DNA of 64,000 bases from Prostheceraeus crozeri (taxonomy: Eukaryota; Platyhelminthes; Polycladida; Euryleptidae), in the NCBI GenBank assembly GCA_907163375.1, contig CAJQUW010008621.1, positions 1-64,000 on the forward strand. The letters run 5' to 3'. The notes below the pieces were generated by a model that saw only the letters and a program-made list of their open reading frames with translations, had not been told where the DNA came from and did not search any database. The position numbers were made by a program, and so were the translations under genes. Shown here piece by piece: positions 1-11,229 of this stretch (its first letter is position 1; every line of letters starts with the position of its first letter).

Positions 1-809
1 TAGCATGTACAGGGAATGGTAACGATGAACGTGACATCGTTCAAAAAAATGGCTGCCTTCAATGAATGGACTAACAAACTTTCATGATCCCAGCAGAAGC
101 AAAGTGATCGATTGCAAGTAGCACGTAGGAACTTAGCACATTAGAAAACTTTTCAAACTTGAAGGCAGAAATCCAGAGATGATCTTTTAATTCTATTATG
201 CTTAATTACCATTATCTCCATCCTATTTGGATTAATTGATTTTCCACATTGCCTACATCGTTATAAAGCAGGTAAATAATCGAAAGATATCAGGGTAATT
301 ATGGTGCTTATAGCGACCTGAATGCGGGAATTATTAAGAACATAAGCTAGTTAAGGACTAGACTGTCATTTCATTTGTTGCGTTTCTATCTTTTGTGTCT
401 ATGAGTATCTCGATCACTATATTTCACTGATGATTCTCAAAATGTTGATATTGAATTGGCCAGTAGAGAAGCTTACTTTAGAATAATTGAGTGTTAGGTG
501 CTTCTCAATAATTTTATTAATTAAGTAATTCTTAATTGACTTTTCTCAATGTTCTTAAGCCTGTTTTACTGTTGATGATATGCATGTATTACTGACCTTT
601 ACTGATATTCTTGCTGAAATGAATATGTATTATTATTGCATTAAAATATCCAGAAAAAATTAGTAACCTGTAGACATAGAAAGCTACAGAAAAATAGTGG
701 TCAGAATGTCCGACTGGCCACGATATCCGCAAACGCTTATATATATTCGTATACTTTTTTTGTGAAAATGGCTCAATCAAGATAAATTAGAATATATTCA
801 CAAATTTTC
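1..809. other. No gene recognised
   Basis: AT-rich sequence with short ORFs only. I see no conserved domain, splice-bounded exon or repeat that I can name. It may hold the missing 5' part of the Penelope-like element that starts just downstream, or a 3' exon of the minus-strand SLC46-like gene, but I could not identify either. Confidence 0.5.
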
Positions 810-1790
810 GTGATTGCAACTGTAATACGTCATCAGTTCAAGTTTGTCATCTATTCTAAGCTACTTCGCCACAATGACTTAACTTGTCTAGAAGAAGAGA
901 TTGCAGTTTCTGGCATATGCTTGGTGAAAAAAAAGAAAAACTCATATAAGCTGAATAAACTTCTTCCAATGACAGAAAATGAAAATGACCAAATTGTGAA
1001 TATATCAAATAAAATCTTGTCTGAAGCAGATATTCATGTCTTACGAAAGGGATTGTCCTTCATCAACACAAAGGATGCCAACAATGTCAGATTCCTCTCG
1101 GAAGCTGAATATATAATTGCATCATCTCCCCTGAATCCAGAAGACCATTCGAAATTGCATCACCAGTTTGATAAAGAAAACAAACCAAAAAATAATATTT
1201 CATCTTTTCAAGAACAGAAGATTGAGAAGAATCTAAAAATACTATGCAACAAAAATATCATCAAGAAAGAAGATCAAATATTCATGTCAGCTAAAGAGAC
1301 GCACATAGCAGAAACATGCGGTTTACCAAAACTTCACAAGAATAATATTCTATTACGTCCAGCTGTCTCTCTGATTGACACTCCAACGTATTTCCTCGCA
1401 AAGTGGCTTTACCAAAAACTTAAACATTTATCCCAACCACATCAATTTTCAGTGAACAATTTAATACAATTTTTAAAGCAATTGAATTCAATGACAAATG
1501 AAAAAGACGAGCTAATGGTTAGCTTTGATGTGGTATCTCTATATCCATCTATTCCACTGGATCTTGCAAAATCTTGTGTTTCTGAAAAACTTTATATCAA
1601 CAGTCTTTCAATTCCGAAAGAAGTCATACTGTCTCTTCTCTCTCTTTGGTTGGATACTTTTTTCTCATACGAAGAAGAATATTTTGAACAGATCAAAGGC
1701 ACTCCTATGGGATCACCAATTTCTGGATTTCTTGCAGAATTAGTCATGCAAAAACTTGAATCGTCTGTATCTGACTCACAAGTGAAATCA
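810..1790 (+). pseudogene. Penelope-like element reverse transcriptase, 5' half (split by LINE insertion)
   Basis: The ORF reads as the N-terminal part and the first palm motifs of a Penelope-like (PLE) reverse transcriptase. Visible motifs are GLPKLHK at about residue 170, a RPAVSLIDTPTY stretch, SFDVVSLYPSIP (catalytic Asp) at about residue 237, and KGTPMGSPISG near residue 300. PLE enzymes normally continue within a few dozen residues to the YVDD box. Here the homology stops around 1770-1800 and the YVDD box appears 3.5 kb later at 5339-5350. The ORF runs on to a stop near 1820 through foreign sequence. The split is caused by the LINE annotated next. The element cannot make a working enzyme. 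The PLE assignment rests on recognised motifs, not on a search. Confidence 0.85.
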
Positions 1791-1806
1791 AAGATATTGA
1801 ACAATC

Positions 1807-2568
1807 ATGAATGCATCTGACCTCATTCACATGTCCAAGCAGGAACTGGAATTACGCAAGAAAAGCATCACAAAGCAGAACTTATTCGATGCCCTTCAGC
1901 AACTTAAGGACGTCTGTACATCTTTGTCGGACGTTCCTCAGAATGTACCCACTAATATCGCTGAAGTGATTGAAAATAAAATTGAAAAGACTTTGAGACC
2001 TTACGCGGACAAGATAAGTTATTTGATTGATAAATGCGATAATATCAGTAAGCAGTACGAATCTGTTCGCAGACAGCATGACATATTAAAGTCTGAATTT
2101 CAATCCATTACGGAGACCATGTATAGTGAACTGTCTGATCGGATGTCACGCAGCTGCAATTTGATTTTTCATGGTCTTGATGAGGCGGTGGAAGGTGATG
2201 TCACTGCAAGACGCGAACATGATGAATGCCAAGTTAAGAACGTAGTTGAAGCTGTGGGTGTGTCAAATTTCTCTCCCGTTCATGTGAGACGTATTGGTAA
2301 ACCAAACAGAAGCGGAAAAAGACTCTTGCTGGTTAAATGTTCCAATACCCATATGAAATGGGACATCTTGAAGAAATCGAAACATTTGAGAATGCAAGAA
2401 TCATACAAAAGCGTTTACATCAACGAAGATCTTACGAAATCGCAGCAGGTTCGTCAGAGGGCCTTAAAGGAACAACTAAAGCATGAAAAAGAGAATGGTA
2501 ATGATTGTGTCATTTATCGTGATCAAATCATCCCACGCAATCAAAACAGACGGTCAAATTTTCCTTAA
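1807..2568 (+). CDS. LINE ORF1 protein (coiled coil plus RRM-like nucleic-acid binding)
   Basis: A 253-residue ORF lying 32 bp upstream of ORF2, in the position of a LINE ORF1. The first 110 residues are charged and heptad-like, consistent with a coiled coil. From about residue 117 it reads CNLIFHGLDE, then VRRIGKP, then KRLLLVKCSN and VYINEDLTKSQQ. That order is typical of the RRM/C-terminal-domain ORF1 proteins of invertebrate LINEs, which bind element RNA and act as chaperones during target-primed reverse transcription. No PHD finger is present, unlike ORF1 of the second LINE at 30.35 kb. The start codon is close to the insertion junction, so a longer original N-terminus may have been lost. 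Confidence 0.75.
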   Translation: MNASDLIHMSKQELELRKKSITKQNLFDALQQLKDVCTSLSDVPQNVPTNIAEVIENKIEKTLRPYADKISYLIDKCDNISKQYESVRRQHDILKSEFQSITETMYSELSDRMSRSCNLIFHGLDEAVEGDVTARREHDECQVKNVVEAVGVSNFSPVHVRRIGKPNRSGKRLLLVKCSNTHMKWDILKKSKHLRMQESYKSVYINEDLTKSQQVRQRALKEQLKHEKENGNDCVIYRDQIIPRNQNRRSNFP

Positions 2569-2600
2569 ATGCTTTTAATGAGTTCTATCCGACAATTCTT

Positions 2601-5204
2601 TTGTCTAATGTCCGTTCTCTGAGGCCAAAACTTGACGAACTTAATGTTTTTACGCATGACATTGACATCGATATAATAGTCATAACGGAAACCTGGTTAA
2701 GTGATAACGTATCCAATGATGAGATTGCTCTTTCAAATTTCCGCAGCCCCTTACGTTGTGATCGCACTAATGGAAAAAAGGGAGGTGGCGTATGCATTTA
2801 TTTGAAAAACTTTTTGTCTTGTGATATCATACAGCTTCGAAACTGTCCGTCTTCGATTGAATGCCTCGCAATTACAATTCGAAATCCCAGTGTTTGCATT
2901 TTCGCTGTGTATATTCCCCCAAACTTGTCTGCTACCATCACTAACGAAATTTCCATATTCATGCGTGATAGCCTAGCGTTTTTTCTGGAAAACTATCCTA
3001 CATTTAACATTATGTTATTGGGTGACTTCAACAAATTCCCATGCGATGAGTTTGAGACTTTTTTCGGCCTGTGCCAATTAGTAAACTCTTCAACCCGTGG
3101 CAATAACATTCTGGACAAAATTTTCGTGGATCCTGTTCTAAAAACGAATTACTGTTCTGGTGTAACTTGTCCGGCATTTGGCCAATCTGATCATTTCTCA
3201 GTCTATTTAAAAGCCTACAGCTCAAGACAACAGATAACTCAGATTAAACGTGTCGTAGACTATCGAAAAAGTCGCATAGATGCCTTTGTTCAGACTCTTC
3301 ATACAGCTCCGTGGCATATTTTATACTCTAACGATGCTGAGCTTAATGACAAATGTTCCATGTTTTATTCGATGCTAGATGTTGCAATGAGTGCATTCCC
3401 AGTGAAATATGTGGAGATGTCTTCGCGCGACAAGGCTTGGATAACTCCTAAGGTTAAAAGCCTTATTAATTCCCGCTTTCAAGCATTTCGCAGTGGCAAC
3501 ATGTCACTCTACCTTCACTACAAGGATAAAGTAAAAGTGGAAATTTCAAAAGCTAAACGTCATTGGATAGCTAATGCGTCTAAATGTAAGTCAGGCATCT
3601 GGAACATCGCACGCGAAATCTGTGACTTCAAATCCCAATCCATGGTTCAGTTGGAGGCAATGATGAGAGACCATGCTACACCTTCACTGGCAGCTGAAGC
3701 TTTCGCAACCTCCTTACGAACACATTTTTGTCCTGAGCCCGATTGGTCTACTATCAACAGCCTAATCGACGAATTTAATTCAGAATGGTCACTTGATGTC
3801 TCTCCGCAAGCCGTGTATGAGAAAATGACAAAGCTTAAAAATAAAGCTCCTGGAATGGACGACCTGTCTGCGAGGCTCATTCGTGAAAGTGCACATATTC
3901 TATGCTATCCAGCTTCTCATCTGTTTTCGGTCTCCGTCTTAACATGTGAATTTCCAAAGGCTTGGAAGTCTGCAAATATTGTGCCAATTCCAAAGTCAAG
4001 CAAGTTTGATTCCAACAACTTCAGGCCGATCTCACTACTCCCGATTCTGTCCAAGATCCTCGAAGACCTGGTTCTACAGTCAGTTGTTCAGAGTTTAAGA
4101 CTGCTCTTCGAACGAAACCAGTTTGCCTATCAACCACGAATTAGCTCCTTTCATGCCCAAGTATTTGTCCATGATTTCGTCACTAGGCAACTTGACTTAC
4201 CTGACTCATTCGGACTCATCATCGTGTCTTTTGATGTACAACGCGCATTTGATTCACTCCGCCATGACTCTCTTATCATGACTTTAGTAAATGGACAACT
4301 TCCCGGAAAATTCGTCAAATGGATACTTTCGTTTCTACGCGATCGCCAATTCAGAATTTTCCTGCGGAATGTCGCCTGCAGCTCAACTTACGGGGCTTCT
4401 TCAGGAGTCCCACAAGGCTCTGTTCTAGCACCACAGCTGTTTGCTGCACATATGGGAACGCTAAAACCCCACTTTCAAGAGTCCTTAATGGTGAAGTACG
4501 CCGACGATGTCCTTATTGTGCTACCAATAAATCGATCGAACATATCCTTTTGCGAGTCCATGATAAAATCAGAGGAGGAAAATGTGGCTAGCTGGTGTTC
4601 CGTAAATGGTTTGACTTTGAATGCTGGTAAAACCAAGCGAATGTACGTGAAGAAAGGCAACATTGCTGATTTTGCTTTATCGTCGAATATCGTGTTCTGT
4701 AAAGAATTGAAATTCCTCGGTGTGGTATTCAATGAACTATTCAACTGGGACAGTCATATATCCACTATTTGCAAAACTGCCAGCAAAAGAGTGTATGCGC
4801 TGAGAAGACTGAAGTGGCTTGGTGTTCCAAAGAATGAGCTGATATTAGTGTACAATGCTTTCATTCGATCCATTCTTGAGTTCAATTCAACCATCTATGT
4901 CGGTATCAACAAGAAAAACAGCAAAAAACTAGAAAAGCTAAATCGTCTATGCCATCGCATCATTTGTGGAAATGAATGTCATGAACACTGTCTCGGAGTC
5001 TTGAAAGTTCGACGTGATGGGAGAGCCATGAGGTGCTTCGAAGAAGCTATGCAAGAAGACAATATTCTTTTTCCTTTGTTGCCACGCCGTCTGAAATACA
5101 GCAACCACCTTGAAATTCCCTTTTCCAAAACTCTTCGACGATCATTGTCATTTGTTCCTTTTTGCACATCTGCCTACAACGAGAAACTGCAACACAAGCA
5201 CTAA
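2601..5204 (+). CDS. LINE ORF2: apurinic-like endonuclease and reverse transcriptase
   Basis: An intact 867-residue ORF. The N-terminal endonuclease shows NVRSLRPKLDEL, DIIVITETWL (catalytic Glu), AVYIPP, LLGDFNKFP (Asp/Asn pair), LDKIFVD and GQSDHFSVYL (SDH). The reverse transcriptase follows: NKAPGMDDL, FRPISLLPILSKILE, SFDVQRAFDSL (Asp545), SGVPQGSVLAPQLF, the catalytic KYADDV box (residues 633-636) and LKFLGVVF. This protein nicks target DNA and copies element RNA at the nick. All catalytic residues I can check are present and there is no stop or frameshift, so this copy could be active. It uses a frame different from the disrupted PLE. Confidence 0.92.
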   Translation: MSNVRSLRPKLDELNVFTHDIDIDIIVITETWLSDNVSNDEIALSNFRSPLRCDRTNGKKGGGVCIYLKNFLSCDIIQLRNCPSSIECLAITIRNPSVCIFAVYIPPNLSATITNEISIFMRDSLAFFLENYPTFNIMLLGDFNKFPCDEFETFFGLCQLVNSSTRGNNILDKIFVDPVLKTNYCSGVTCPAFGQSDHFSVYLKAYSSRQQITQIKRVVDYRKSRIDAFVQTLHTAPWHILYSNDAELNDKCSMFYSMLDVAMSAFPVKYVEMSSRDKAWITPKVKSLINSRFQAFRSGNMSLYLHYKDKVKVEISKAKRHWIANASKCKSGIWNIAREICDFKSQSMVQLEAMMRDHATPSLAAEAFATSLRTHFCPEPDWSTINSLIDEFNSEWSLDVSPQAVYEKMTKLKNKAPGMDDLSARLIRESAHILCYPASHLFSVSVLTCEFPKAWKSANIVPIPKSSKFDSNNFRPISLLPILSKILEDLVLQSVVQSLRLLFERNQFAYQPRISSFHAQVFVHDFVTRQLDLPDSFGLIIVSFDVQRAFDSLRHDSLIMTLVNGQLPGKFVKWILSFLRDRQFRIFLRNVACSSTYGASSGVPQGSVLAPQLFAAHMGTLKPHFQESLMVKYADDVLIVLPINRSNISFCESMIKSEEENVASWCSVNGLTLNAGKTKRMYVKKGNIADFALSSNIVFCKELKFLGVVFNELFNWDSHISTICKTASKRVYALRRLKWLGVPKNELILVYNAFIRSILEFNSTIYVGINKKNSKKLEKLNRLCHRIICGNECHEHCLGVLKVRRDGRAMRCFEEAMQEDNILFPLLPRRLKYSNHLEIPFSKTLRRSLSFVPFCTSAYNEKLQHKH

Positions 5205-5306
5205 TTTTTGTCCTGTAAATCAGTGTATAGCTCGTGTAACTTTGAATGTCTTGTACAATGTAATAACTTGATTTTCATTTTTTCGAATATACGTTATTAT
5301 TATTAT
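5205..5306 (+). repeat. LINE 3' UTR ending in an (ATT)n tail
   Basis: About 100 bp between the ORF2 stop and the resumption of PLE sequence. It ends in a run of ATT triplets, the type of simple 3' tail used by several non-LTR clades instead of poly(A). Confidence 0.7.
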
Positions 5307-5309
5307 TTT

Positions 5310-5995
5310 CCACTTTACAACCAAAATTTTGGATTCGATATGTTGATGACACATTTACAATCACTAAGAACAATTCCGTTCAATAAATGCTTAACATACT
5401 CAATTCCTTTCATCCAAATCTGAAGTTCACACATGAAATTGAAAAGTCCAATAACATTGCATTCCTAGACGTTTTAATCACGCGTTCAATCGATGGATCT
5501 TTGAATACTTCTGTATTTAGAAAGAAGGCTTACTCTGGATGCATTCTTCGATTTGATGGCAATCACCTAACTGTTCAGAAAAAGAACTCAGTGAGAACTT
5601 TCAAAGAGTCATACCACACTGCAATACATAACAATCTAAGAACGATGAAATCCTGCATTTATATAAACTTTTTAGGGATAATGGTTATCCGAAATCTTTT
5701 GTTTCAAGACTTTGGGAAGAAATGAAATCAAAACAACAAACTGTTGATCAAAGTAGTGGGACACACTATTCTCAAAAAGACACATCTTTTGCATTGACTT
5801 ATGTACTTAGATAAACGCAACGCAATACATAAAATACCATGCCAAAATTGCAATTCAGAATACATTGGACAAACAAACAAACAACTTAAGACTCGCATTC
5901 ATGAACACAAGCTGGCAGTAAGAAGAATTGATCCGAGATCACAAATTTCAACACACATTCAATAAACAGGTCATCGTCTCCTTCGGAGACTCGTT
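5310..5995 (+). pseudogene. Penelope-like element, 3' half (YVDD box, thumb, GIY-YIG endonuclease)
   Basis: Continuation of the split PLE. The catalytic YVDD box is at 5339-5350, in the context KFWIRYVDDTFTI. A short frame then encodes LNILNSFHPNLKFTHEIE and IAFLDVLITR (thumb region), a GYPKSFVSRLWEEM stretch near 5675-5722, and a GIY-YIG-type region near 5836-5910 reading PCQNCNSEYIGQTNKQLKTR followed by IHEHK. In-frame stops and frame changes separate these blocks (for example a TAA after the YVDD segment), so the element is dead independently of the LINE insertion. The 3' end is not clear; element-like sequence fades before about 6.2 kb. Confidence 0.82.
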
Positions 5996-7067
5996 CATTA
6001 AATCTATGACTCGGATTTTCTACAACGTGTATCTATTTATTTGTACCAATGACAAACAGCACAAAGTGCCAATAACATGTCACATACATCAGTTACAAAA
6101 ATACACACACGAAAATTATTCAAGAAATTAAAAGTAAAAGTAAGGAGAGATAAAATACAAATAAAATACAAAAGGTAACCAACATTATCGGCTACTTTAA
6201 AAGCAAGAGGAGCGGATGGCTTTTGATATACAACTTCTGCTGAGACCAATGTCAAATCCTGTGTAAATCCTGATATCAATGATATATCATATGTGTAGAG
6301 CATGGATTCTGTACGTTTAAGTGTGCAGACAACTTGAAAAACATGAAAAGATTTATTTGGTTGCTGAGATCATGTGACTTCATATGGAAAAATTACATTG
6401 GCAGAGAGTCGTCGAAATATTCGTGTCTAAGTCACAGGATGCCGTTTACGCTTAGAATGAGCGAGATTTTTATGCACATGATTGGTCCTGTGGTAAATTT
6501 CATGCACAATATCAACATCCTACGATCATTGTGACATGCATGAATTTTGGTTAGAATTTCAAATCTATCAATGGTTGTTGAACTAATTACTTGAACTACA
6601 CGTATATGTTGTAATGTCCATGCATGACGAAGAATGCCCTCAAAACTATGACAACAAAATTCCTATATTATTTCTTGATGATCCTCCAGCTACCCAGTAA
6701 TTCATAGAATGTCATAGAAGCATTCATAATGCTATAGCAAACGAAGCCTTCCACATCTTTGCAGTCAAGAACGTTTGTCGGGTCAAAAGGACCCCAAACG
6801 TGCGAGAGAAGTTAATAAATAAATTGTTTGACAGATTTGTGATCACAGATAATTTACAATAAGCCACTTTTGGAATTTTCTAATTGTATGCTTTTAGTGA
6901 AGGACCGCACACAGAAATATGTTTAATAAGGAAGACACTATTTCATAAAAGGAATTAGTTTTGACGAAGAATGACGACTAAGGAATCGCGATTGAATCCC
7001 CATTTCCCCATCTAGACCAGACCTGATAAATATGACAATTCGAATTCCTGAGTTTTATGACATTTAC
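5996..7067. other. No gene recognised; probably 3' of or within the SLC46-like gene
   Basis: AT-rich. The minus-strand ORF at 6037-6303 can be joined in phase to SLC46 exon 3, but its translation does not resemble the last SLC46 transmembrane helices, so I do not annotate it as an exon. Confidence 0.45.
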
Positions 7068-7151
7068 CTCTCTCTGCTTCAGACACGATGTTTGAGCCGA
7101 AAGTCCTCATAAGGATCGATGCCAATCCCGACAGAAATCCAGTTACTGCAG
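7068..7151 (-). CDS. SLC46-like transporter, exon 3
   Basis: An 84-nt minus-strand exon inferred from splice signals and frame. The acceptor is the CCCATTGCAG preceding 7151. The donor is GTAAATG starting at 7067. Joined to exon 2, which ends with one base of a split codon, it completes a Thr codon and reads AVTGFLSGLASILMRTFGSN, then IVSEAER, ending again in phase 1. This would be the TM10/intracellular-loop region, where SLC46 proteins carry a conserved RS/SK-rich stretch. The last one or two helices (about 40-60 residues) remain unaccounted for, so at least one further exon lies at lower coordinates or outside the window. Confidence 0.65.
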
Positions 7152-8159
7152 CTGCAATGGGCGATGAATATATCAGAAGCATGCAACAACATAATTATAC
7201 ACTGCAAATGCATATATACAATAGTCTGATTATCTATTACTAATTTGCAGGTCATTCTTAAGCTATGACAAAAATTTAACTTAAAATCATTAGTTTCTCG
7301 GTTCAAATATTGGATTTTGAGAAAAATCAGCCATAAATGAATGTGTTTTGTACACGTAATCGCTAATATATTAATTGCGGTCCGAGTGTGGACCAGGCCC
7401 ATTTATACACCAGGTACGTTACAAGTCTTTATGCACCTGACACGATCACAGAATTTCCCCAACTATGCATGTATACTGTATAGTAGCACCGTAGCCAATT
7501 TTCTGAATTTTTTGGAAGTAGCTATGTACTAAATGGAAAGCAATATGATTCCAAAAATGGGACTGTTATTCCAAAATCAAAAATTAACCAAGTCTTCAAA
7601 CCTTTGCACAATACTGGCACGTATATGAAAATAAGATTATATACGATGTTCACTTAGTTTATTGATACAGTAAATATCGTGCATTTTGAGTAATTAGGTA
7701 GATTGACCGACAAATAATGAAGTTTATAGTGGCTATAAATTTCTCCTTCAAGGAATACTGATGTATTTCAGGACAAAGTTAGGCAGTAATTTTGCATAAT
7801 TGCATTGAAAGTGGATTTACGAAGTAATTAACCTCTATTTGCATCAATTTTTCATGTTTGGAATTGGCGAAGCCCAACAAGCTATATACAATTATAATAA
7901 CTAATATAAAATAATATATATAATAATTATAATAGTTAATATCTATGGCATGGATAAATGAAGCAACATTTAATGCGACAAATTAATTTCTACGTATAAA
8001 ATAGTGTAAAAGTAGCGTGAGGTTAAATTCAAATTTTCAAATCATGATCATCAAATGACAAACAAATCTCTATGTTGAGTTAATCATCATACAATCGATC
8101 ATGTACGGCACAAAGCGTCACATCAGATTGAAAATTGAGTATACTTGAATTCTACTTAC
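7152..8159 (-). other. SLC46-like gene, intron 2
   Basis: The intron inferred between exons 2 and 3. GTAAGTAG (donor, starting at 8159) and CCATTGCAG (acceptor, ending at 7152) bound it. AT-rich, with no other feature recognised. Confidence 0.6.
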
Positions 8160-9082
8160 TAATGATAATGATTATGCTACAAATTGGTGACAGAAATTCC
8201 GATGCAATCCCTTTCAGCAAGTCTGTAATGAAACCCGACAACAGGCTTAGAATAATATAGTTATGTATTGACAATTTATCCTTGAAAAACACCAAGATGG
8301 CAAGCCCACCAATCATTGCAGATCCAGCTCGTGCTGAGTTGAAGTTGCCAACGTCTACTGAGTTCCAATTAAATGGACTGTCCTTCAAATAGAGAATAAT
8401 TACGGATCCACTTCCAACTGATATCATTGAAACAATTGTTAAGGAGATAAAAATAAGTAGAATACAGAATGATCTTCTATAATCCATAGCCAACAACTGT
8501 TGAATTGACTTTCTCGTTTGTGCAAATGTTCGAACCATTTTCTGCCAAGCACCTATTGTGTTATCGATTTTCTTCCCTGATTGATCTACAGGCTTAATAA
8601 ACATAAGAAATATTGCACTTATTATTGTGAAAATATTAAACACAATTATAGAAGCACCATAACCGTAAACCTGAATGAGCCAACCACTGGCAAGATTGGC
8701 AACAAGGTAGCCTGTTCCCAAACATCCTTCAATAATTCCTATTAACAAAGCCCTCTTACTAGCTGTGCTAACATCGGTTATAAATGCAAATATGACTGCG
8801 GTTGCAGATGCAGCCGATCCACACATCCCATTAACAAATGCAGCTATGAAATAGACGACTACAGGCCAATCGAGGATAATAACTAATAAATGTCCAATAT
8901 TGTAAACGGTTAATCCAAAATAGGCAATGAAAGCGACAGCTTTTCTACCCAGTCTATCAGATAAAGCACCATATAGGAAAACGGTCAGAATATTAGGTAA
9001 TCCTCCAAATAAATGTGCAGATGCTAAAATTCCCGAAACTTGAGCTTGAGCGATTAATTGGTTTGATGATGAATTGTTAGTT
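8160..9082 (-). CDS. SLC46-family (proton-coupled folate transporter-like) MFS transporter, exon 2
   Basis: The main coding exon, 923 nt. The acceptor TTCTCTTTACTTTTCAG lies just above 9082 and the donor GTAAGTAG starts at 8159. It encodes TM2 to about TM10. After the extracellular loop (NRTNNSSSN spans the junction with exon 1 and contains an N-glycosylation sequon) come the MFS motif-A loop YGALSDRLGRK between TM2 and TM3, then FVNGMCGSAASA, AFITDVSTASKRAL and ASGWLIQVYGYG. This order matches SLC46 members, which move folates or related small molecules with protons, in plasma or lysosomal membranes. A hydrophilic central loop (KPVDQSGKKIDN) separates the two halves. Substrate cannot be told from sequence. 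Confidence 0.85.
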
Positions 9083-11229
9083 CTGAAAAGTAAAGAGAAT
9101 GATTTATGCGTCAATGTATCCGAATCAAATTTCCAAGCTTGCAATGTTTTACAAGTTAAACATTGCAATATTCTCCAATGATGTTTCGCAAAATTGAGTA
9201 CACCAACTAAACATTTACTTCACAACAAAATATGCGTCTACGACAAAATCTGTTTATGATTTTATTCATAAATTCAATCACATTTCAATCTAAAAAAATT
9301 GTATATATTACTCGTATTTAGTTCAGGTGAATGTTCGAAATTGTTAGGAAATATAATTTTCGCATGAATCGGATTTCCAAATCTTTTACAATAAGTCTGT
9401 TGATTCTAGCGATGACTTATACTTAGTTCTTCATTCAACCAAATGTGCCATTGAAACAACCCCTTGGCAGAGGGAAAATCTAATGCTATCTCCACCAACA
9501 TCAATTGCACCGTGCGGATGGGGTGCTATCTGCCAGATTAAGTGTACGAGCAAACATAGCACGCTAGACAGCCACACGCGATGTAAATTATAAACTCGAG
9601 CTCAAATATTCAAGCCACACAATGACAGACATCTATCTTGACGGGGAGGTGTCACATCCGTACCGAAGGGGGTTTAATTGTCAGCTTTATTGAGCAATGC
9701 AGAATTTAATTGTTCATTTCTTAAAGCTTCTGTAGGTAAGCTAATTAACATAATGATTTATTATTATCACTGTACGCAGTAGTTATCAGGGTCGCATGAT
9801 TTTTTGTCGATAAGGCATTAATAAAAGTTGATTCTGAGGTGATTGATTTGCTGATATTGCATATATCTTTTTTCATCAGTTATTCTGACAATTATCAGGA
9901 AAAATTGCCTTGTTTATCAGTTTTCTCAATTTCAAACAACTTTTGATATTGCATGTAGTTCCATTTACTGAATTTCATCATGTGAATATGGACATGTAGT
10001 TTTGGATGTAGGCCTACATGTATTTCGAGACACATTATTCGAAATTGAGTGATTCATCATTATTATTGAGAGGATGTTTTTAAACTGGGAAAATATCATC
10101 AAAGTTAGAATAAAAGATGGTCTGAATAATACTATGAATTGCGTGAAACGGTGATGCAAAAGGTAGCCTCCGTTAGACCCACCTCAAGTTGTTGCGACGT
10201 AATAATCTATACGAAATTAGAGAAGCAAGCAATGTTAACAATCAAATGCTCTGTGATGAAATCTACTTTCTGAATATTTTGCACAGATGTTCAGAAACAT
10301 TCGATTGATAAATCTATATGGAGGCAAGTTTCAGCACAAGATTTTCGATTGTCGTCACTTAGCGCACTTGATGCGCAATTTGTCATCGAATGAGCACATC
10401 GACCTGAAGTTTCGAAGTCAACGTTGCTATGGTAAAAATTTGCAACCAAAATAAAGGGGAGATCAATGCGATTCCGGTTGTACCACTCCCGTCCCCTTGA
10501 GATGCAAACTCCTGCAAATTGCGTGTGAAAAAATGGTTTGCGAATATGTAGGTCACCAAAAATGCTCCTTTTGAAGTCGCAACGTCGGCTGGGTGAACCA
10601 TGCCATTTCGTGTCACCGTTGAAATGCAATATGAATAAATCAATCGTTTCAAGATGCGCAATTTCTTTAGTCGTCCCCTCACTCAGATTTAAAGCAAATG
10701 CGCAATGCGCATTCGCAAGGGAATATTATTTCATGTATCAATTCACGGCTGCTTGATATGAAACATTTCAGAGTTTCAGCTCTCAAAAAATACTACCTGA
10801 ACACGTATATTGAAATATTATTTCATGAATGAATTCACGGCGCTACAATCAATAATTCAATTTAGCATCTAAGGGGCACATCAGACATTTTCCCATTATA
10901 ATCACTAACATTTTCTGTTTACTTTCTGCATGCATTATAATTTTCTGTTAACTGTCTGTTTAAACATTAACATTTGGCATTAATAAAGTCAACTTCAGAT
11001 TCTTTCAAGCTGCTCAAGGCAGAGCAAAGTAGCTGGACACTCTCGATAATCGTTTATTGGTCGATCACAAAATAAGTTACAGCTAAAAAAAGACAGGGCA
11101 TTCGGCGTCCAGCGCCTTCTTCCGGTGTATTTAAGGCGTTGCAGGCTGAAGCCAAACAGTTGCTTTACTAAATGTTGTAATCTCAACTCAAAAATCTGTT
11201 GAATTAATTAAGATGAAAAGGTAACTTAC
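9083..11229 (-). other. SLC46-like gene, intron 1
   Basis: The intron inferred between exons 1 and 2. It has no recognised gene. It contains a short direct repeat: two copies of about 30 bp near 10721-10752 and 10812-10843 sharing ATATTATTTCATG and AATTCACGGC. The ORFs in it have no domain character. Confidence 0.55.

Larger units (their letters stand above)
1795..5306 (+). mobile_element. CR1/Jockey-group non-LTR retrotransposon inserted in the PLE
   Basis: A LINE with two open frames (ORF1 and ORF2) and a short 3' UTR that ends in an (ATT)n tract at about 5291-5307. It sits between the GSPISG-type and YVDD motifs of the surrounding Penelope-like enzyme, in the same orientation. The 5' junction cannot be placed exactly. 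PLE homology fades at 1770-1800 and ORF1 starts at 1807, so little or no 5' UTR is present and the copy may be slightly 5'-truncated. Both ORFs are uninterrupted, which suggests a young insertion. Clade assignment (CR1/L2/Rex1-like) is from endonuclease and RT motif style only. Confidence 0.85.

Noticed and set aside
589-780. Minus-strand ORF as a 3' exon of the SLC46-like gene
   Set aside because: An acceptor is possible, but the product shows no match to the expected transmembrane helices.
6037-6303. Last exon of the SLC46-like gene
   Set aside because: It can be joined in phase after exon 3, but the translation (beginning FTQDLTLVSAEVVYQ) does not resemble TM11-12 of the family and the C-terminal part is AT-driven hydrophobic sequence.
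10291-10682. Overlapping ORFs in SLC46 intron 1 as nested genes
   Set aside because: No recognised domain, overlapping frames on both strands, and no splice or promoter context.
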